In this document: positions 54,807 through 63,492 of the stretch, piece after piece
Numbering within the stretch: position 1 is the first letter of the stretch
How the letters are laid out: each line of letters starts with the position of its first letter
DNA from: Pinibacter soli
GTDB taxonomy: Bacteria > Bacteroidota > Bacteroidia > Chitinophagales > Chitinophagaceae
Length of the DNA: 64,000 nucleotides
Direction: 5' to 3'
Assembly: GCF_029961145.1 (NCBI RefSeq)
Contig: NZ_JASBRG010000007.1
Span: 1,589,174-1,653,173 of the forward strand
Position numbers and translations under genes: made by a program
The notes under the pieces: generated by a model
What the model was told of the DNA's origin: nothing
Seen by the model: the letters and a program-made list of their open reading frames with translations, nothing else
Databases searched by the model: none

Positions 54807-55187
54807 ATGAAAAAGATCATTAGCCATCTTTTGATTATTTCCGCATTTGTATTTGTAGGCCTTTCTGTTTCTGCTCAAATGCCTTCCGCCTCTGAAAGGG
54901 CGATGAAACAAACAAACTGGATGAAGTCCAACCTGAAGCTGACCGACGACCAAGCCAATAAGGTGCAGGACGTCAATTTAAAGTATGCCAACAAAATGGA
55001 TGAACTCCATAAGAGCACTGCTACCAAGCAGGACAAAATGACAAGTATGAAAAGCGATGAAGCAGCAAAAGATGCTGAGTTAAAAGCGATATTAAATGAT
55101 AGTCAATATCAAACCTATCTGCAAAAGAAAGAGGAAATGAAAAAACAAATGAAGGAAAAGATGAAAGAGAAGAAACAAGCTGCATAG
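54807..55187 (+). CDS. Small Spy/CpxP-like periplasmic protein
   Basis: A 126-residue exported helical protein starting at the ATG at 54807, with signal peptide to about residue 24 (VSAQ). The mature part has the LTxxQ-like motif LKLTDDQANKVQDV, a second half with ILNDSQYQTYLQKKEEM and a Lys/Glu/Met-rich C-terminal helix (KEKMKEKKQAA). The spacing of the two LT/LN-DxQ helices resembles Spy/CpxP chaperones and related small proteins of Bacteroidota. Likely role: envelope protein protection or stress response, inferred from similarity. It lies just upstream of an ECF sigma factor gene, separated by a hairpin. Confidence 0.72.
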   Translation: MKKIISHLLIISAFVFVGLSVSAQMPSASERAMKQTNWMKSNLKLTDDQANKVQDVNLKYANKMDELHKSTATKQDKMTSMKSDEAAKDAELKAILNDSQYQTYLQKKEEMKKQMKEKMKEKKQAA

Positions 55188-55196
55188 GAAGAAATT

Positions 55197-55251
55197 AAAA
55201 AGTCAAAAAGGTTCCAGTGCAAGTTTACAATCAAAACCTTTTTGACTTTTT
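55197..55251 (+). terminator. Hairpin after the Spy-like gene
   Basis: AAAAAGTCAAAAAGGTT (55197-55213) pairs with its complement at 55235-55251 around a 21-base loop, beginning nine bases after the stop. The right arm ends in a T run, so it can work as a terminator. It uses the same AAAAAGTCAAAA word as the hairpin at 54319-54390. Confidence 0.75.
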
Positions 55252-55289
55252 GCTTGCATTGACAACGGCCAGGGGATTTCGTAACTTAT

Positions 55290-56252
55290 ATGGGCCAAAA
55301 CTTCTTAATCGTGCAACAGGCACTTAACATTCCGGAAATTATACAGCAAAAAACAAATGCGGCACTAAACGGAAATATTTGTGAAATGGGCGCTGTTTTT
55401 GAATTTTTCCGTCCAAGGTTGTATGCACTGGCTCTCAGAATTTGCTCGAATAGCGACACCGCACAGGATGCCGTTCAGGGTACATTCATCGCTGCCTTCA
55501 CTCATTTACACACCCTTCGAAATAATGGTTCTTTTTATCCCTGGTTGAAACATATTCTTATCAACAGCACCTACCAATTGCTTCGTAAGAAAAAATTTAA
55601 CCAGTTTAGCGAATCAACGTGCATTAGCGAACAAATGATTTTCCAGTCCGTGCATGCTGCTGTTGAAAAAACATCGTACCAACAACAATTGTATTCGTCG
55701 CTCCAGGCACTCTCAGATGAGTTGAGATCATGCGTATTGCTTCGTTATTTCAGCAACTACAATAGTTACGAAGAAATCGCAGCGATACTGTGCATTCCGG
55801 TTGGCACCGTTCGCAGCAGGTTATCAGCGGCACGACAAAAGCTTTCGCAGGTCTACAATAAATTCGAAGATGCTGGCGATAAAATTTTAAAAAATGCCAA
55901 GGAATGGTCAGGCTACTACTATCGCCTTTGGAGCAATTTGTATGATGATGCATACACTCGCAACGAATTATTTGACCACCTTCATCCTGCTATCAATATT
56001 CGCTTCACCAGCGGCAAATACGGCAAAGGGAGACAAATCGTTGAGAAAGAAATAAATGAGGATCTTGTCCTGGGTACGAGGTTCAATGTGCATGATGTTA
56101 TCAGTTGCGGCAACATTTCTATTATCGAGGGCCCAAACATCAATACGCCTGAATATCCTGACCGCTGCGCCCCTTCTTCCGTATACGTTCTGTTCCGGAA
56201 TCCGGGCAAGGCGGTAGAAACCATCCACGTTTACGACGCTCCCAGAAAATAA
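55290..56252 (+). CDS. ECF RNA polymerase sigma factor with C-terminal extension
   Basis: A 320-residue regulator starting at the ATG at 55290. Region sigma-2 (about 35-105) has FRPRLYALALRICSNSDTAQD and GSFYPWLKHILINSTY. Region sigma-4 (about 135-195) has LSDELRSCVLLRYFSN, then the HTH SYEEIAAILCIPVGTVRSRLSAAR. About 120 residues follow sigma-4, with WSNLYDDAYTRNELFDHLHP and several beta strands. This resembles an NTF2/SnoaL-like domain, as in SigJ/ECF41-type factors, where it modulates activity without a classical anti-sigma factor. No anti-sigma gene is adjacent, which fits. The target promoters are unknown; the neighbouring Spy-like and DUF1579-like genes are candidates. Confidence 0.87.
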   Translation: MGQNFLIVQQALNIPEIIQQKTNAALNGNICEMGAVFEFFRPRLYALALRICSNSDTAQDAVQGTFIAAFTHLHTLRNNGSFYPWLKHILINSTYQLLRKKKFNQFSESTCISEQMIFQSVHAAVEKTSYQQQLYSSLQALSDELRSCVLLRYFSNYNSYEEIAAILCIPVGTVRSRLSAARQKLSQVYNKFEDAGDKILKNAKEWSGYYYRLWSNLYDDAYTRNELFDHLHPAINIRFTSGKYGKGRQIVEKEINEDLVLGTRFNVHDVISCGNISIIEGPNINTPEYPDRCAPSSVYVLFRNPGKAVETIHVYDAPRK

Positions 56253-56311
56253 TTTTCGCTTCCATCCGAACTTTTTGCATGGGCAATGTATCACTCTAAA
56301 AAACATAACCT

Positions 56312-56845
56312 ATGCGCAACAAAATCATTTTACAGGCAATCATCATTGCATTGCTTTCAGCCAATGGTTCTATTCAAACACAGGCACAAAATCAAATGCC
56401 AGCAGCGTTCACTAACCTCATGAAGCTCCTTGGAAAATGGGAGGGCAAAGCCACTCTTATGATGGATGGCCAAAAGCATGAATTCACCTATTATGTAGAC
56501 TTCAAAAAAACCGCAGATGGCAGCGGTTTATACATGGACGAATGGTTCACCGATCCGCAACTTGGCACACTAAAGGGATCAAATCTTGTTGGTTACAACA
56601 GCAATGACAACAAGATACATTGGTTCAGCGTTGACAACTTCGGTACAGCCCATGATCACCTGGGCGTTTGGAAAGCTGATAATCATTTTTACATGCAGGC
56701 AAATGAAATTCAACAAAAGAAAAAGTTCCTCGAAAAAATTGACCTTGTGTTCAAAGACGATAATACGCTTGAATTTGCTTTGGTAAGTTTTTTGGATAAC
56801 AAGGAAATAGAAAAAGGCAGCGCGGTTTTTCACAGGACGGAGTAA
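56312..56845 (+). CDS. DUF1579-like exported protein
   Basis: A 177-residue protein starting at the ATG at 56312, with a signal peptide ending near QTQAQ. The body is a small beta-barrel: LLGKWEGKATLMMDGQKHEFTYYVDF, a SGLYMDEWFTD turn, GSNLVGYNSNDNKIHWFSVDNFG and a C-terminal ALVSFLDNKEIEKGSAVF. The pattern of W-G and L-G-Y-N-D-K-W suits the DUF1579 / lipocalin-like group, whose ligands are mostly unknown. It follows the ECF sigma gene by 59 bases and may be expressed with it. Confidence 0.75.
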   Translation: MRNKIILQAIIIALLSANGSIQTQAQNQMPAAFTNLMKLLGKWEGKATLMMDGQKHEFTYYVDFKKTADGSGLYMDEWFTDPQLGTLKGSNLVGYNSNDNKIHWFSVDNFGTAHDHLGVWKADNHFYMQANEIQQKKKFLEKIDLVFKDDNTLEFALVSFLDNKEIEKGSAVFHRTE

Positions 56846-56851
56846 GTAAAT

Positions 56852-56940
56852 AATTAAAAAGTAAAAACTCAAAAATCAAAAGGTCTTTGGTGCAAGTTAC
56901 ACCCGAGTTTTTTTGACTTTTTTATTTTTACTTTTTAATT
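56852..56940 (+). terminator. AT-rich hairpin after the DUF1579-like gene
   Basis: AATTAAAAAGTAAAAA (56852-56867) is exactly complementary to 56925-56940, and inner segments (ACTCAAAAATCAAAAGG against CCCGAGTTTTTTTGACTT) also pair partly. It begins six bases after the stop codon and is the third member of the AAAAAGT-type hairpin series in this stretch. Confidence 0.65.
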
Positions 56941-56950
56941 TCCACAAATA

Positions 56951-56967
56951 AGTGTTATTTTGACACT
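56951..56967 (+). promoter_or_regulatory. Palindromic operator upstream of the GH127 gene
   Basis: AGTGTTATTTTGACACT: the half-sites AGTGTTA and TGACACT are complementary except at one position. It ends 39 bases before the GH127 ATG at 57007. A copy differing at one base stands at 59283-59299 before araB, and the flanks ATA and AA are also identical. The shared site marks a common regulator of arabinoside cleavage and arabinose catabolism. The regulator is not encoded in the window. The embedded TTTG may overlap a Bacteroidota-type -7 element (inference). Confidence 0.75.
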
Positions 56968-57006
56968 AAACATTTACTTACCCGATCAACAAAATTGAAC
57001 GCTATC

Positions 57007-59046
57007 ATGAAAAAACGCTTCTTGCCGTTTTTGCTGCTTGCAGCATTGGGCTCGCACGCACAACAAACTGACTACTCCATCACCGGAGTGCCTTTTACAC
57101 AGGTAAAGCTCAATGATCATTTCTGGCTGCCTCGCATTCAAACCAATCGCACCGTAACCATTCCTGCTTCTTTTCAAAGATGTGAAAGCACAGGACGTGT
57201 AAAAAACTTTGAAATGGCTGCAGCGAAATCGGGCAAATTCTGCACCACCTTTCCTTTTGACGACACGGACATTTATAAAACACTGGAAGGAGCTTCGTAT
57301 TCGCTAAGCGTTTTCCCTGATGCCACTTTATCAAAATACCTTGACACGCTGATTGATAAAATTGCAAAGGCACAAGAACCCGATGGATATTTATATACTG
57401 CAAGAACAATAGATCCCGCGCACCCGCACGCATGGGCCGGACAGGAAAGATGGGTGAAGGAAGCTGAGCTTAGCCATGAGCTATACAACGCGGGACATTT
57501 ATATGAAGCTGCGGTTGCGCACTACCAGGCTACAGGTAAAAAAAACCTGCTGAGCATTGCACTTAAAAACGCTGACCTTGTTTGCTCTGTTTTTGGACCG
57601 GGCAAACGTGGCGTGGCGCCAGGTCATGAAATTGTGGAAATGGGTCTTGTGAAATTATATCGTGTAACCGGGGAAAAGAAATACCTGGAGACTGCAAAAT
57701 TCTTCATTGAACAACGTGGGCAAAGAAAAGATTACGATGCAAAAAATAAGAACCCCTGGAAAAACGGTTCTTACTGGCAGGATGATAAAAGCGTGTACGA
57801 TCAAACAGAAGCAGAAGGACATGCAGTTCGTGCAGAATATCTGTACTCCGGAATGGCAGACGTAGCGGCACTTACAGGCGATCAAAAAATGATTGCCGCG
57901 ATTGACAAAATATGGGACAATGTGGTAGGCAAAAAAATGTATGTGCAGGGAAGCGTTGGTGCCATTCCTGATGGCGAGCGCTTTGGTGACAACTATGACT
58001 TACCAAACACTACTGCATATAACGAAACTTGTGCAGCCATCGCCGGTGTGTACTGGAACGAGCGCATGTTCATGCTGCATGGCGAATCCAAATACATTGA
58101 TGTGCTGGAGAAAACTTTGTACAATGGTTTGATCTCAGGAATTGGTCTGGACGGCAAATCGTTCTTCTACACCAACGCCATGCAGATCACCAACAACTTT
58201 TCTCACACTGCAATGGAACCCGTTCGCTCAGGTTGGTTCGACTGCTCCTGCTGCCCCACCAACCTCGCAAGATTTATTCCAGCGCTTCCGGGCTATGTAT
58301 ACGCACAAAAAGGAAATGACATATATGTAAATCTGTTCGTGAGTGGCGACGCTTCTGTTAATGTAAATGGCAAACCGGTTCAGATAAGGCAGGAAAACAA
58401 CTATCCATGGGATGGCAATCTTTCTTTCACCATCGATCCTAAAAAAGCGACACAGTTCAACCTGCTCGTGCGCATTCCGGGCTGGGCAAACAACCAAGCG
58501 ATACCGTCATCTTTATACAGCTTTCAGAACAATTCAACGCAAAAAACTGTTATAAAAATCAACGGAAATGTGGCAGAATATACCGTTGACAAAGGTTACG
58601 CAGTTTTAAACAGAACATGGAAAAAAGGCGACAAAGTGGAAGTGATTTTACCGATGGAAATTAGAAAAGTAGTGGCCAGCAACAACATTAAAAACGATAT
58701 TAACAAAGTGGCTCTGCAACGCGGCCCCCTTATGTATTGCGGCGAATGGAAAGACAATGACGGACGTGTAAGCAATATTATTCTGCCTGAAGCTTCGTCA
58801 TTTACAAGCGAATACAATGCCGCCCTACTTAACGGAGTTACGATTCTAAAAGCGAACGTTCCTGCCGTAGACATCAGCAACGACGGTGTAAACGTAAGCA
58901 CCCGTGCACAGTCTTTTACCGCCATTCCTTATTATGCCTGGGCCAACCGCGGCAAAGGAGAAATGATGATCTGGTTCCCTGAAAAAGTGAAGGACGTGCA
59001 GTTGATGGCAAGTGATGAAGCGCTGACACCGGTTGTCAATCACTAA
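57007..59046 (+). CDS. GH127 beta-L-arabinofuranosidase
   Basis: A 679-residue exported glycoside hydrolase. The ATG at 57007 is chosen over a TTG at 56995 and gives a signal peptide ending near GSHAQ (19). The (alpha/alpha)6-barrel has the family's cysteine chemistry: NETC at 339-342 (Glu340, Cys342) and DCSCCPTN with Cys415 and Cys416. The same Glu-Cys-Cys-Cys set binds zinc in HypBA1 (Glu338, Cys340, Cys417, Cys418), where Cys417 is the nucleophile. The reaction releases L-arabinofuranose from beta-linked arabino-oligosaccharides, as on plant extensins and some pectins. It feeds the araBDA genes directly downstream, with which it shares an operator. GH127 assignment is firm; exact linkage specificity is inferred. 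Confidence 0.94.
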   Translation: MKKRFLPFLLLAALGSHAQQTDYSITGVPFTQVKLNDHFWLPRIQTNRTVTIPASFQRCESTGRVKNFEMAAAKSGKFCTTFPFDDTDIYKTLEGASYSLSVFPDATLSKYLDTLIDKIAKAQEPDGYLYTARTIDPAHPHAWAGQERWVKEAELSHELYNAGHLYEAAVAHYQATGKKNLLSIALKNADLVCSVFGPGKRGVAPGHEIVEMGLVKLYRVTGEKKYLETAKFFIEQRGQRKDYDAKNKNPWKNGSYWQDDKSVYDQTEAEGHAVRAEYLYSGMADVAALTGDQKMIAAIDKIWDNVVGKKMYVQGSVGAIPDGERFGDNYDLPNTTAYNETCAAIAGVYWNERMFMLHGESKYIDVLEKTLYNGLISGIGLDGKSFFYTNAMQITNNFSHTAMEPVRSGWFDCSCCPTNLARFIPALPGYVYAQKGNDIYVNLFVSGDASVNVNGKPVQIRQENNYPWDGNLSFTIDPKKATQFNLLVRIPGWANNQAIPSSLYSFQNNSTQKTVIKINGNVAEYTVDKGYAVLNRTWKKGDKVEVILPMEIRKVVASNNIKNDINKVALQRGPLMYCGEWKDNDGRVSNIILPEASSFTSEYNAALLNGVTILKANVPAVDISNDGVNVSTRAQSFTAIPYYAWANRGKGEMMIWFPEKVKDVQLMASDEALTPVVNH

Positions 59047-59282
59047 CTACCTGTCTTTTAACCGCAAAGGGCGCAAAGGAGTTGGTAGCAAAATAAATAG
59101 CCGGCATAAAAGGCGCAAAGGAAGCAAAGACTTACCTCCTTCTTCCTCTTTGCACGCTGGTTTCGGGCATACTTTAGTTCGTGACTTCTTTGCTTTCTTT
59201 GCGTCACCTTCGCGCCCTTTGCGGTTGACATTCAAGCGCCAACAACGCTAGTTCTAAAAATATTTTTTTAATTCTCACAATA
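59047..59282. repeat. Spacer with long GCAAAGG inverted repeat (59060-59226)
   Basis: AACCGCAAAGGGCGC (59060-59074) is the exact complement of 59212-59226. An inner arm CGCAAAGGAAGCAAAGA (59114-59130) pairs with 59187-59203 with one mismatch. Together they make a large hairpin that starts 13 bases after the GH127 stop. No gene is visible. The araB promoter lies after it. Confidence 0.72.
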
Positions 59283-59299
59283 AGTGTTACTTTGACACT
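59283..59299 (+). promoter_or_regulatory. Palindromic operator upstream of araB
   Basis: AGTGTTACTTTGACACT, one base different from the site before the GH127 gene (56951-56967), with matching flanks ATA and AA. It lies 103 bases before the araB ATG. The two-fold symmetric half-sites suit a dimeric repressor or activator. Bacteroides species use a Nudix-related AraR for L-arabinose genes; whether that applies here cannot be told from this window. Confidence 0.75.
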
Positions 59300-59402
59300 A
59301 ATATAATTTACGCTTGCCGGATCATTGAGCTTGTCAACCTTCAAAACAGGCATAATTGTCTTGCGGCGCAGATATAAAACAGTTCTAAAAACAATTACAG
59401 CA

Positions 59403-61100
59403 ATGACACAGAATGCCTTTGTAATAGGTGTTGACTTTGGCTCAGACTCCGTTCGTTCCATCATCGTGAACGCCCTCAACGGTAAAGAAGTAGCCTCATC
59501 TGTTTTTTATTACCCACGCTGGAAAGCCGGTCTTTATTGCGACGCTGCGAACAATCAGTTCAGACAGCACCCTCTTGATTATATCGAGGGAATCGAAAAA
59601 ACGATCAAAGACTGTTTGGCAAGAGCAGGTGCGGATATAGCTAAAGATGTAAAAGCAATCTCGGTGGATACAACCGGCTCCACTCCTGTTGCAGTTGACG
59701 ATACCGGAACACCGCTGGCTTTGTTGCCGGAATTTGAAAGCAATCCAAACGCTATGTTTGTATTGTGGAAAGATCACACCTCCACAAACGAAGCGGCGGA
59801 GATAAACGACCATGCTACAAAATTCGACACAAACTATCTTCAGTTTGTTGGCGGCATCTATTCATCAGAATGGTTTTGGGCAAAACTCCTGCACATTCTT
59901 CGTGTAGACGAAACGGTTAGACAGCAGATCCACTCATGGGTAGAGCATTGCGACTGGATCCCTTTCCTTTTAACAGGAGGAAAAGATATTACGAAACTAA
60001 AACGCGGCGTTTGCTCTGCAGGTCACAAAGCTTTGTGGGCGAAAGAATTCGGCGGACTTCCTCCAAATGACTTCTTCGCAACACTGGACCCATTGCTGGA
60101 TGGATTTACTAAAAATTTATTCAACGATACATATACTTCTTCTGAGGCAGCCGGTCATTTGTCAAACGAATGGGCCAGCCGTCTCGGTCTTACTACAAAC
60201 GTTGTTGTAGGTATAGGCGCGTTCGACGCACACATGGGTGCAGTGGGTGGACAAATTGAACCATACCATTTAAGTAAGGTTATGGGAACATCAACTTGTG
60301 ACATGTTGGTTGCTCCTTTTGATGAAGTGGACGGTATATTGGTAAAAGGTATTTGCGGCCAGGTTCCAGGTTCGGTTATCCCGGGCATGATGGGAATGGA
60401 AGCTGGACAATCTGCATTCGGAGACTGTTACGCATGGTTCAGAAACCTGTTGTCATGGCCTTTGCAAAATGTTTTGAAAAACAGCAAACTTGCTGATGGA
60501 CAAACATTGGAAGCACTGATCAACGAGACCACTGATAACATGATCGCTGAGTTGAGCAAACAGGCAGCAAACTTTAAAGTGGACGAAAAAGCAGAACTGG
60601 CAACAGATTGGCTCAACGGGCGCCGTACACCGGATGCGAACCAATTATTAAAAGGTACTATCACCGGATTAAATCTCGCAACAGACGCACCTAAATTCTT
60701 CCGAGCAATTGTAGAAGCAACATGTTTTGGAGCGAAAGCGATTGTTGACAGATTCAATACAGAAGGCGTTCCTGTAAAAGGTTTGATCGGCCTGGGAGGT
60801 GTGGCGAAAAAATCTCCGTTCATCATGCAAATGATGGCAGACGTAATGAACATGCCGATCCGCATTCACAGTTCAGAACAAACCTGCGCATTGGGTGCAG
60901 CAATGTTTGCCGCAACAGCAGCTGGCTTGTATGAAAAAGTAGAAGACGCCATGCATGCGATGGGACAAGGCTTTGATGCTGAGTACCATCCAAACGAAGC
61001 CTTGGTTCCTGTATATGCGAAACGATACGCAAAATACTTGGAACTTGGTAATGCAACATCCAAAACACCTGTTCAAAGCAAAGTTGCCGCTGTCAATTAA
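59403..61100 (+). CDS. araB: Ribulokinase (FGGY family)
   Basis: A 565-residue cytosolic kinase. The ATG at 59403 begins MTQNAFVIGVDFGSDSVRS, the FGGY N-terminal phosphate-binding loop; an upstream frame from 59325 is leader DNA. Other marks are SVDTTGSTPVAVD, the Trp-Lys-Asp-His-Thr segment LWKDHTS, GIGAFDAHMGAVGG with the catalytic Asp region, KVMGTSTCDML and the C-terminal GLGGVAKKSPFIMQMMADV. The enzyme phosphorylates L-ribulose to L-ribulose 5-phosphate, the second step of L-arabinose catabolism. It is followed by araD and araA, giving the complete three-step pathway in the order B-D-A. The operator at 59283-59299 controls its promoter (inferred). Confidence 0.96.
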   Translation: MTQNAFVIGVDFGSDSVRSIIVNALNGKEVASSVFYYPRWKAGLYCDAANNQFRQHPLDYIEGIEKTIKDCLARAGADIAKDVKAISVDTTGSTPVAVDDTGTPLALLPEFESNPNAMFVLWKDHTSTNEAAEINDHATKFDTNYLQFVGGIYSSEWFWAKLLHILRVDETVRQQIHSWVEHCDWIPFLLTGGKDITKLKRGVCSAGHKALWAKEFGGLPPNDFFATLDPLLDGFTKNLFNDTYTSSEAAGHLSNEWASRLGLTTNVVVGIGAFDAHMGAVGGQIEPYHLSKVMGTSTCDMLVAPFDEVDGILVKGICGQVPGSVIPGMMGMEAGQSAFGDCYAWFRNLLSWPLQNVLKNSKLADGQTLEALINETTDNMIAELSKQAANFKVDEKAELATDWLNGRRTPDANQLLKGTITGLNLATDAPKFFRAIVEATCFGAKAIVDRFNTEGVPVKGLIGLGGVAKKSPFIMQMMADVMNMPIRIHSSEQTCALGAAMFAATAAGLYEKVEDAMHAMGQGFDAEYHPNEALVPVYAKRYAKYLELGNATSKTPVQSKVAAVN

Positions 61101-61223
61101 TAATTAATAATTAAGAATTAATAGAGCTGCAATCGTTAGTAAATGCCGCTTTCGATACTTTACGGCCAGGAAAAAAAGCATTAGAGACACACGATATTAA
61201 TTGTTAATTATTAATTATTAATT
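61096..61223. repeat. AT-rich inverted repeat between araB and araD
   Basis: A run of AATTAAT words starting inside the araB stop codon region (61096-61123) is complementary to 61196-61223. The centre of about 72 bases has no gene. It may form a long stem within the araBDA transcript and set relative expression or RNA stability; the run of T in the right arm is short. Confidence 0.6.
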
Positions 61224-61259
61224 AAAACCACAAAGCCTCTCATTAATCATAAAAACAAA

Positions 61260-61958
61260 ATGAGCAAATACACGCACATCCAGCAAGCTGCTTACGAAGC
61301 AAACATGCAGCTACCAAAGCTAAACCTTGTGATCTTTACATTTGGAAACGTAAGTGCCGCAGACAGAGACTTAGGCGTGTTTGCCATTAAGCCGAGCGGT
61401 GTTCCTTACGAGGATCTGACGCCTGCTAAAATGGTGATCGTAGATTTCGAAGGCAAAATAGTAGACGGTAATCTTCGCCCTTCTTCCGATACATTAACCC
61501 ACGCAGTTTTGTACAAGCACTGGGATAAGATCAATGGCATCGTACACACGCACTCAACATACGCAACTGCGTGGGCACAGGCTCAGCGCGACATTCCGAT
61601 CTTCGGCACTACACATGCAGATTATACCACCAATGATATTCCCTGTGCTCCGCCAATGGATGATGAAATGATCAAAGGTGATTATGAATACCAAACAGGT
61701 TTTCAAATAATGAATTGCTTCAAAGATAAAGGCTTGAGCTACGAAGAAACAGAAATGGTACTTGTTGGCAACCACGCTCCTTTTTCATGGGGTAAAACAG
61801 CTGCAAAAGCGGTATACAATAGTGCAGTTTGCGAAGCCGTTGCGAAAATGGCATTCCTAACAGAACAGATCAGACATGACAGCCCACGCCTGAAAGATTC
61901 GCTTATTCAAAAACACTTTGAACGCAAGCATGGTCCAAACTCTTATTACGGACAATAA
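61260..61958 (+). CDS. araD: L-ribulose-5-phosphate 4-epimerase
   Basis: A 232-residue class II aldolase-family enzyme starting at the ATG at 61260. The zinc ligands and catalytic residues align with E. coli AraD shifted by one: Asp77, His96 and His98 in GIVHTHSTYA, and His172 in LVGNHAPFSWG. The substrate phosphate-binding GNVSAADRD and PSGVPYEDL blocks and SSDTLTHAVLY are also present. It converts L-ribulose 5-phosphate to D-xylulose 5-phosphate, which enters the pentose phosphate pathway. Length and motifs are standard. Confidence 0.96.
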   Translation: MSKYTHIQQAAYEANMQLPKLNLVIFTFGNVSAADRDLGVFAIKPSGVPYEDLTPAKMVIVDFEGKIVDGNLRPSSDTLTHAVLYKHWDKINGIVHTHSTYATAWAQAQRDIPIFGTTHADYTTNDIPCAPPMDDEMIKGDYEYQTGFQIMNCFKDKGLSYEETEMVLVGNHAPFSWGKTAAKAVYNSAVCEAVAKMAFLTEQIRHDSPRLKDSLIQKHFERKHGPNSYYGQ

Positions 61959-62001
61959 ATAAAAAACACCTCACACATAAACAATCGCAAAAAAACAGTA
62001 C

Positions 62002-63492
62002 ATGATAAACCTAAAGCAACTGGAAGTTTGGTTCGTAACCGGAAGCCAGCACCTGTATGGAGAAGAAACTTTAAAGCAAGTAGCAGAACACTCACAGATC
62101 ATCGCTAAATCCTTAAATGATGCTTCTCAGATCCCCGTAACAGTAGTATTCAAACCTACAGTAAAATCAACAGAAGAAATTTATGCAATCTGCGCGGAAG
62201 CAAATGCTGCAAAGAATTGTATCGGTATCATCGCATGGATGCACACATTCTCGCCGGCGAAAATGTGGATCACCGGTTTGAAAATTTTACATAAACCATT
62301 ATTGCATTTACATACACAGTTCAATCGCGATATCCCTTGGGGCGAGATCGATATGGACTTCATGAACCTTAACCAGTCTGCACACGGTGACCGTGAATTT
62401 GGTTTCATCGTTAGCCGTATGCGCAGAAACAGAAAGGTAGTGGTGGGCCACTGGCAAGACCCTGAAGCTCTTGAGCAAATCAACAGCTGGACAAGATCTG
62501 CAGCGGGCTGGCACGATTGGCAAGGTGCCAGATTTGTACGCTTCGGCGACAACATGCGCTACGTTGCAGTAACTGATGGCGATAAAGTAGAAGCTGAATA
62601 CAAATTCGGTTTTTCTGTGAACACACACGGCATCGGCGACCTTGTTGCCGTTATCAACCAGATCAGCGACGCAGAAGTTGACAAGCTCGTTAGTGAATAC
62701 GGAGACTCTTATAAAATAGCAAATAGTTTACTGAAAGGCAACGCACAATATGAATCTCTTCGCGATGCTGCGAGAATAGAGCTTGGTATGAAAGCATTCC
62801 TTGAAGATGGCAACTACAAAGGCTTCTCAGATACATTTGAAGACCTGCATGGCATGAAACAACTTCCGGGTATTGCCTCTCAACGCTTGATGGGCGCAGG
62901 CTACGGCTTTGCCGGCGAAGGCGACTGGAAAACTGCAGCATTGGTACGTGCGATGAAAGTAATGGGTAGCGGCTTACCTGGCGGCAACTCTTTCATGGAA
63001 GATTACACTTACCATTTTGACCCAAGCAACCCAATGGTATTGGGTTCTCACATGCTCGAGATCTGCGAGTCTATTGCAAAGGGAAAAGCTTCTTGCGAAA
63101 TACATCCTTTGGGTATCGGCGGGAAAGCAGACCCTGTAAGACTGGTGTTCAACGTGGCTTCCGGCCCTGCTATCAACGCATCTTTAATTGATATGGGCAA
63201 CCGCTTCCGTTTGTTAGTGAACGAAGTGGAAGCTGTCGATGCGCCACACGATCTTCCAAAACTACCTGTTGCACGTGTCTTGTGGAAACCATACCCGGAT
63301 ATGAAAACAGGTTGCGCGGCATGGATCCTTGCAGGTGGTGCGCACCACACTGGTTATAGCCAAAACCTGAATGCAGAACACATGCAAGACTTTGCAGAAA
63401 TGGCAGACATAGAATTCACACTGATCGGCAAAAACACAAACCTCTATCAATTCAAAAATGAGTTGCGCTGGAGCGAAGCGTACTATAGATAA
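62002..63492 (+). CDS. araA: L-arabinose isomerase
   Basis: A 496-residue cytosolic enzyme starting at the ATG at 62002, 43 bases after araD. The Mn-binding and catalytic positions fall at the same numbers as in E. coli AraA: Glu306 (GEGDWK), Glu333 ([10 protein letters not shown]) and His350 ([10 protein letters not shown]). A later His near 447-450 in GGAHHTGYS completes the set. [20 protein letters not shown] and [14 protein letters not shown] are further family blocks. It isomerises L-arabinose to L-ribulose, the first step of the pathway. With araB and araD it forms a complete catabolic unit fed by the GH127 enzyme. Confidence 0.97.
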   Translation: MINLKQLEVWFVTGSQHLYGEETLKQVAEHSQIIAKSLNDASQIPVTVVFKPTVKSTEEIYAICAEANAAKNCIGIIAWMHTFSPAKMWITGLKILHKPLLHLHTQFNRDIPWGEIDMDFMNLNQSAHGDREFGFIVSRMRRNRKVVVGHWQDPEALEQINSWTRSAAGWHDWQGARFVRFGDNMRYVAVTDGDKVEAEYKFGFSVNTHGIGDLVAVINQISDAEVDKLVSEYGDSYKIANSLLKGNAQYESLRDAARIELGMKAFLEDGNYKGFSDTFEDLHGMKQLPGIASQRLMGAGYGFAGEGDWKTAALVRAMKVMGSGLPGGNSFMEDYTYHFDPSNPMVLGSHMLEICESIAKGKASCEIHPLGIGGKADPVRLVFNVASGPAINASLIDMGNRFRLLVNEVEAVDAPHDLPKLPVARVLWKPYPDMKTGCAAWILAGGAHHTGYSQNLNAEHMQDFAEMADIEFTLIGKNTNLYQFKNELRWSEAYYR

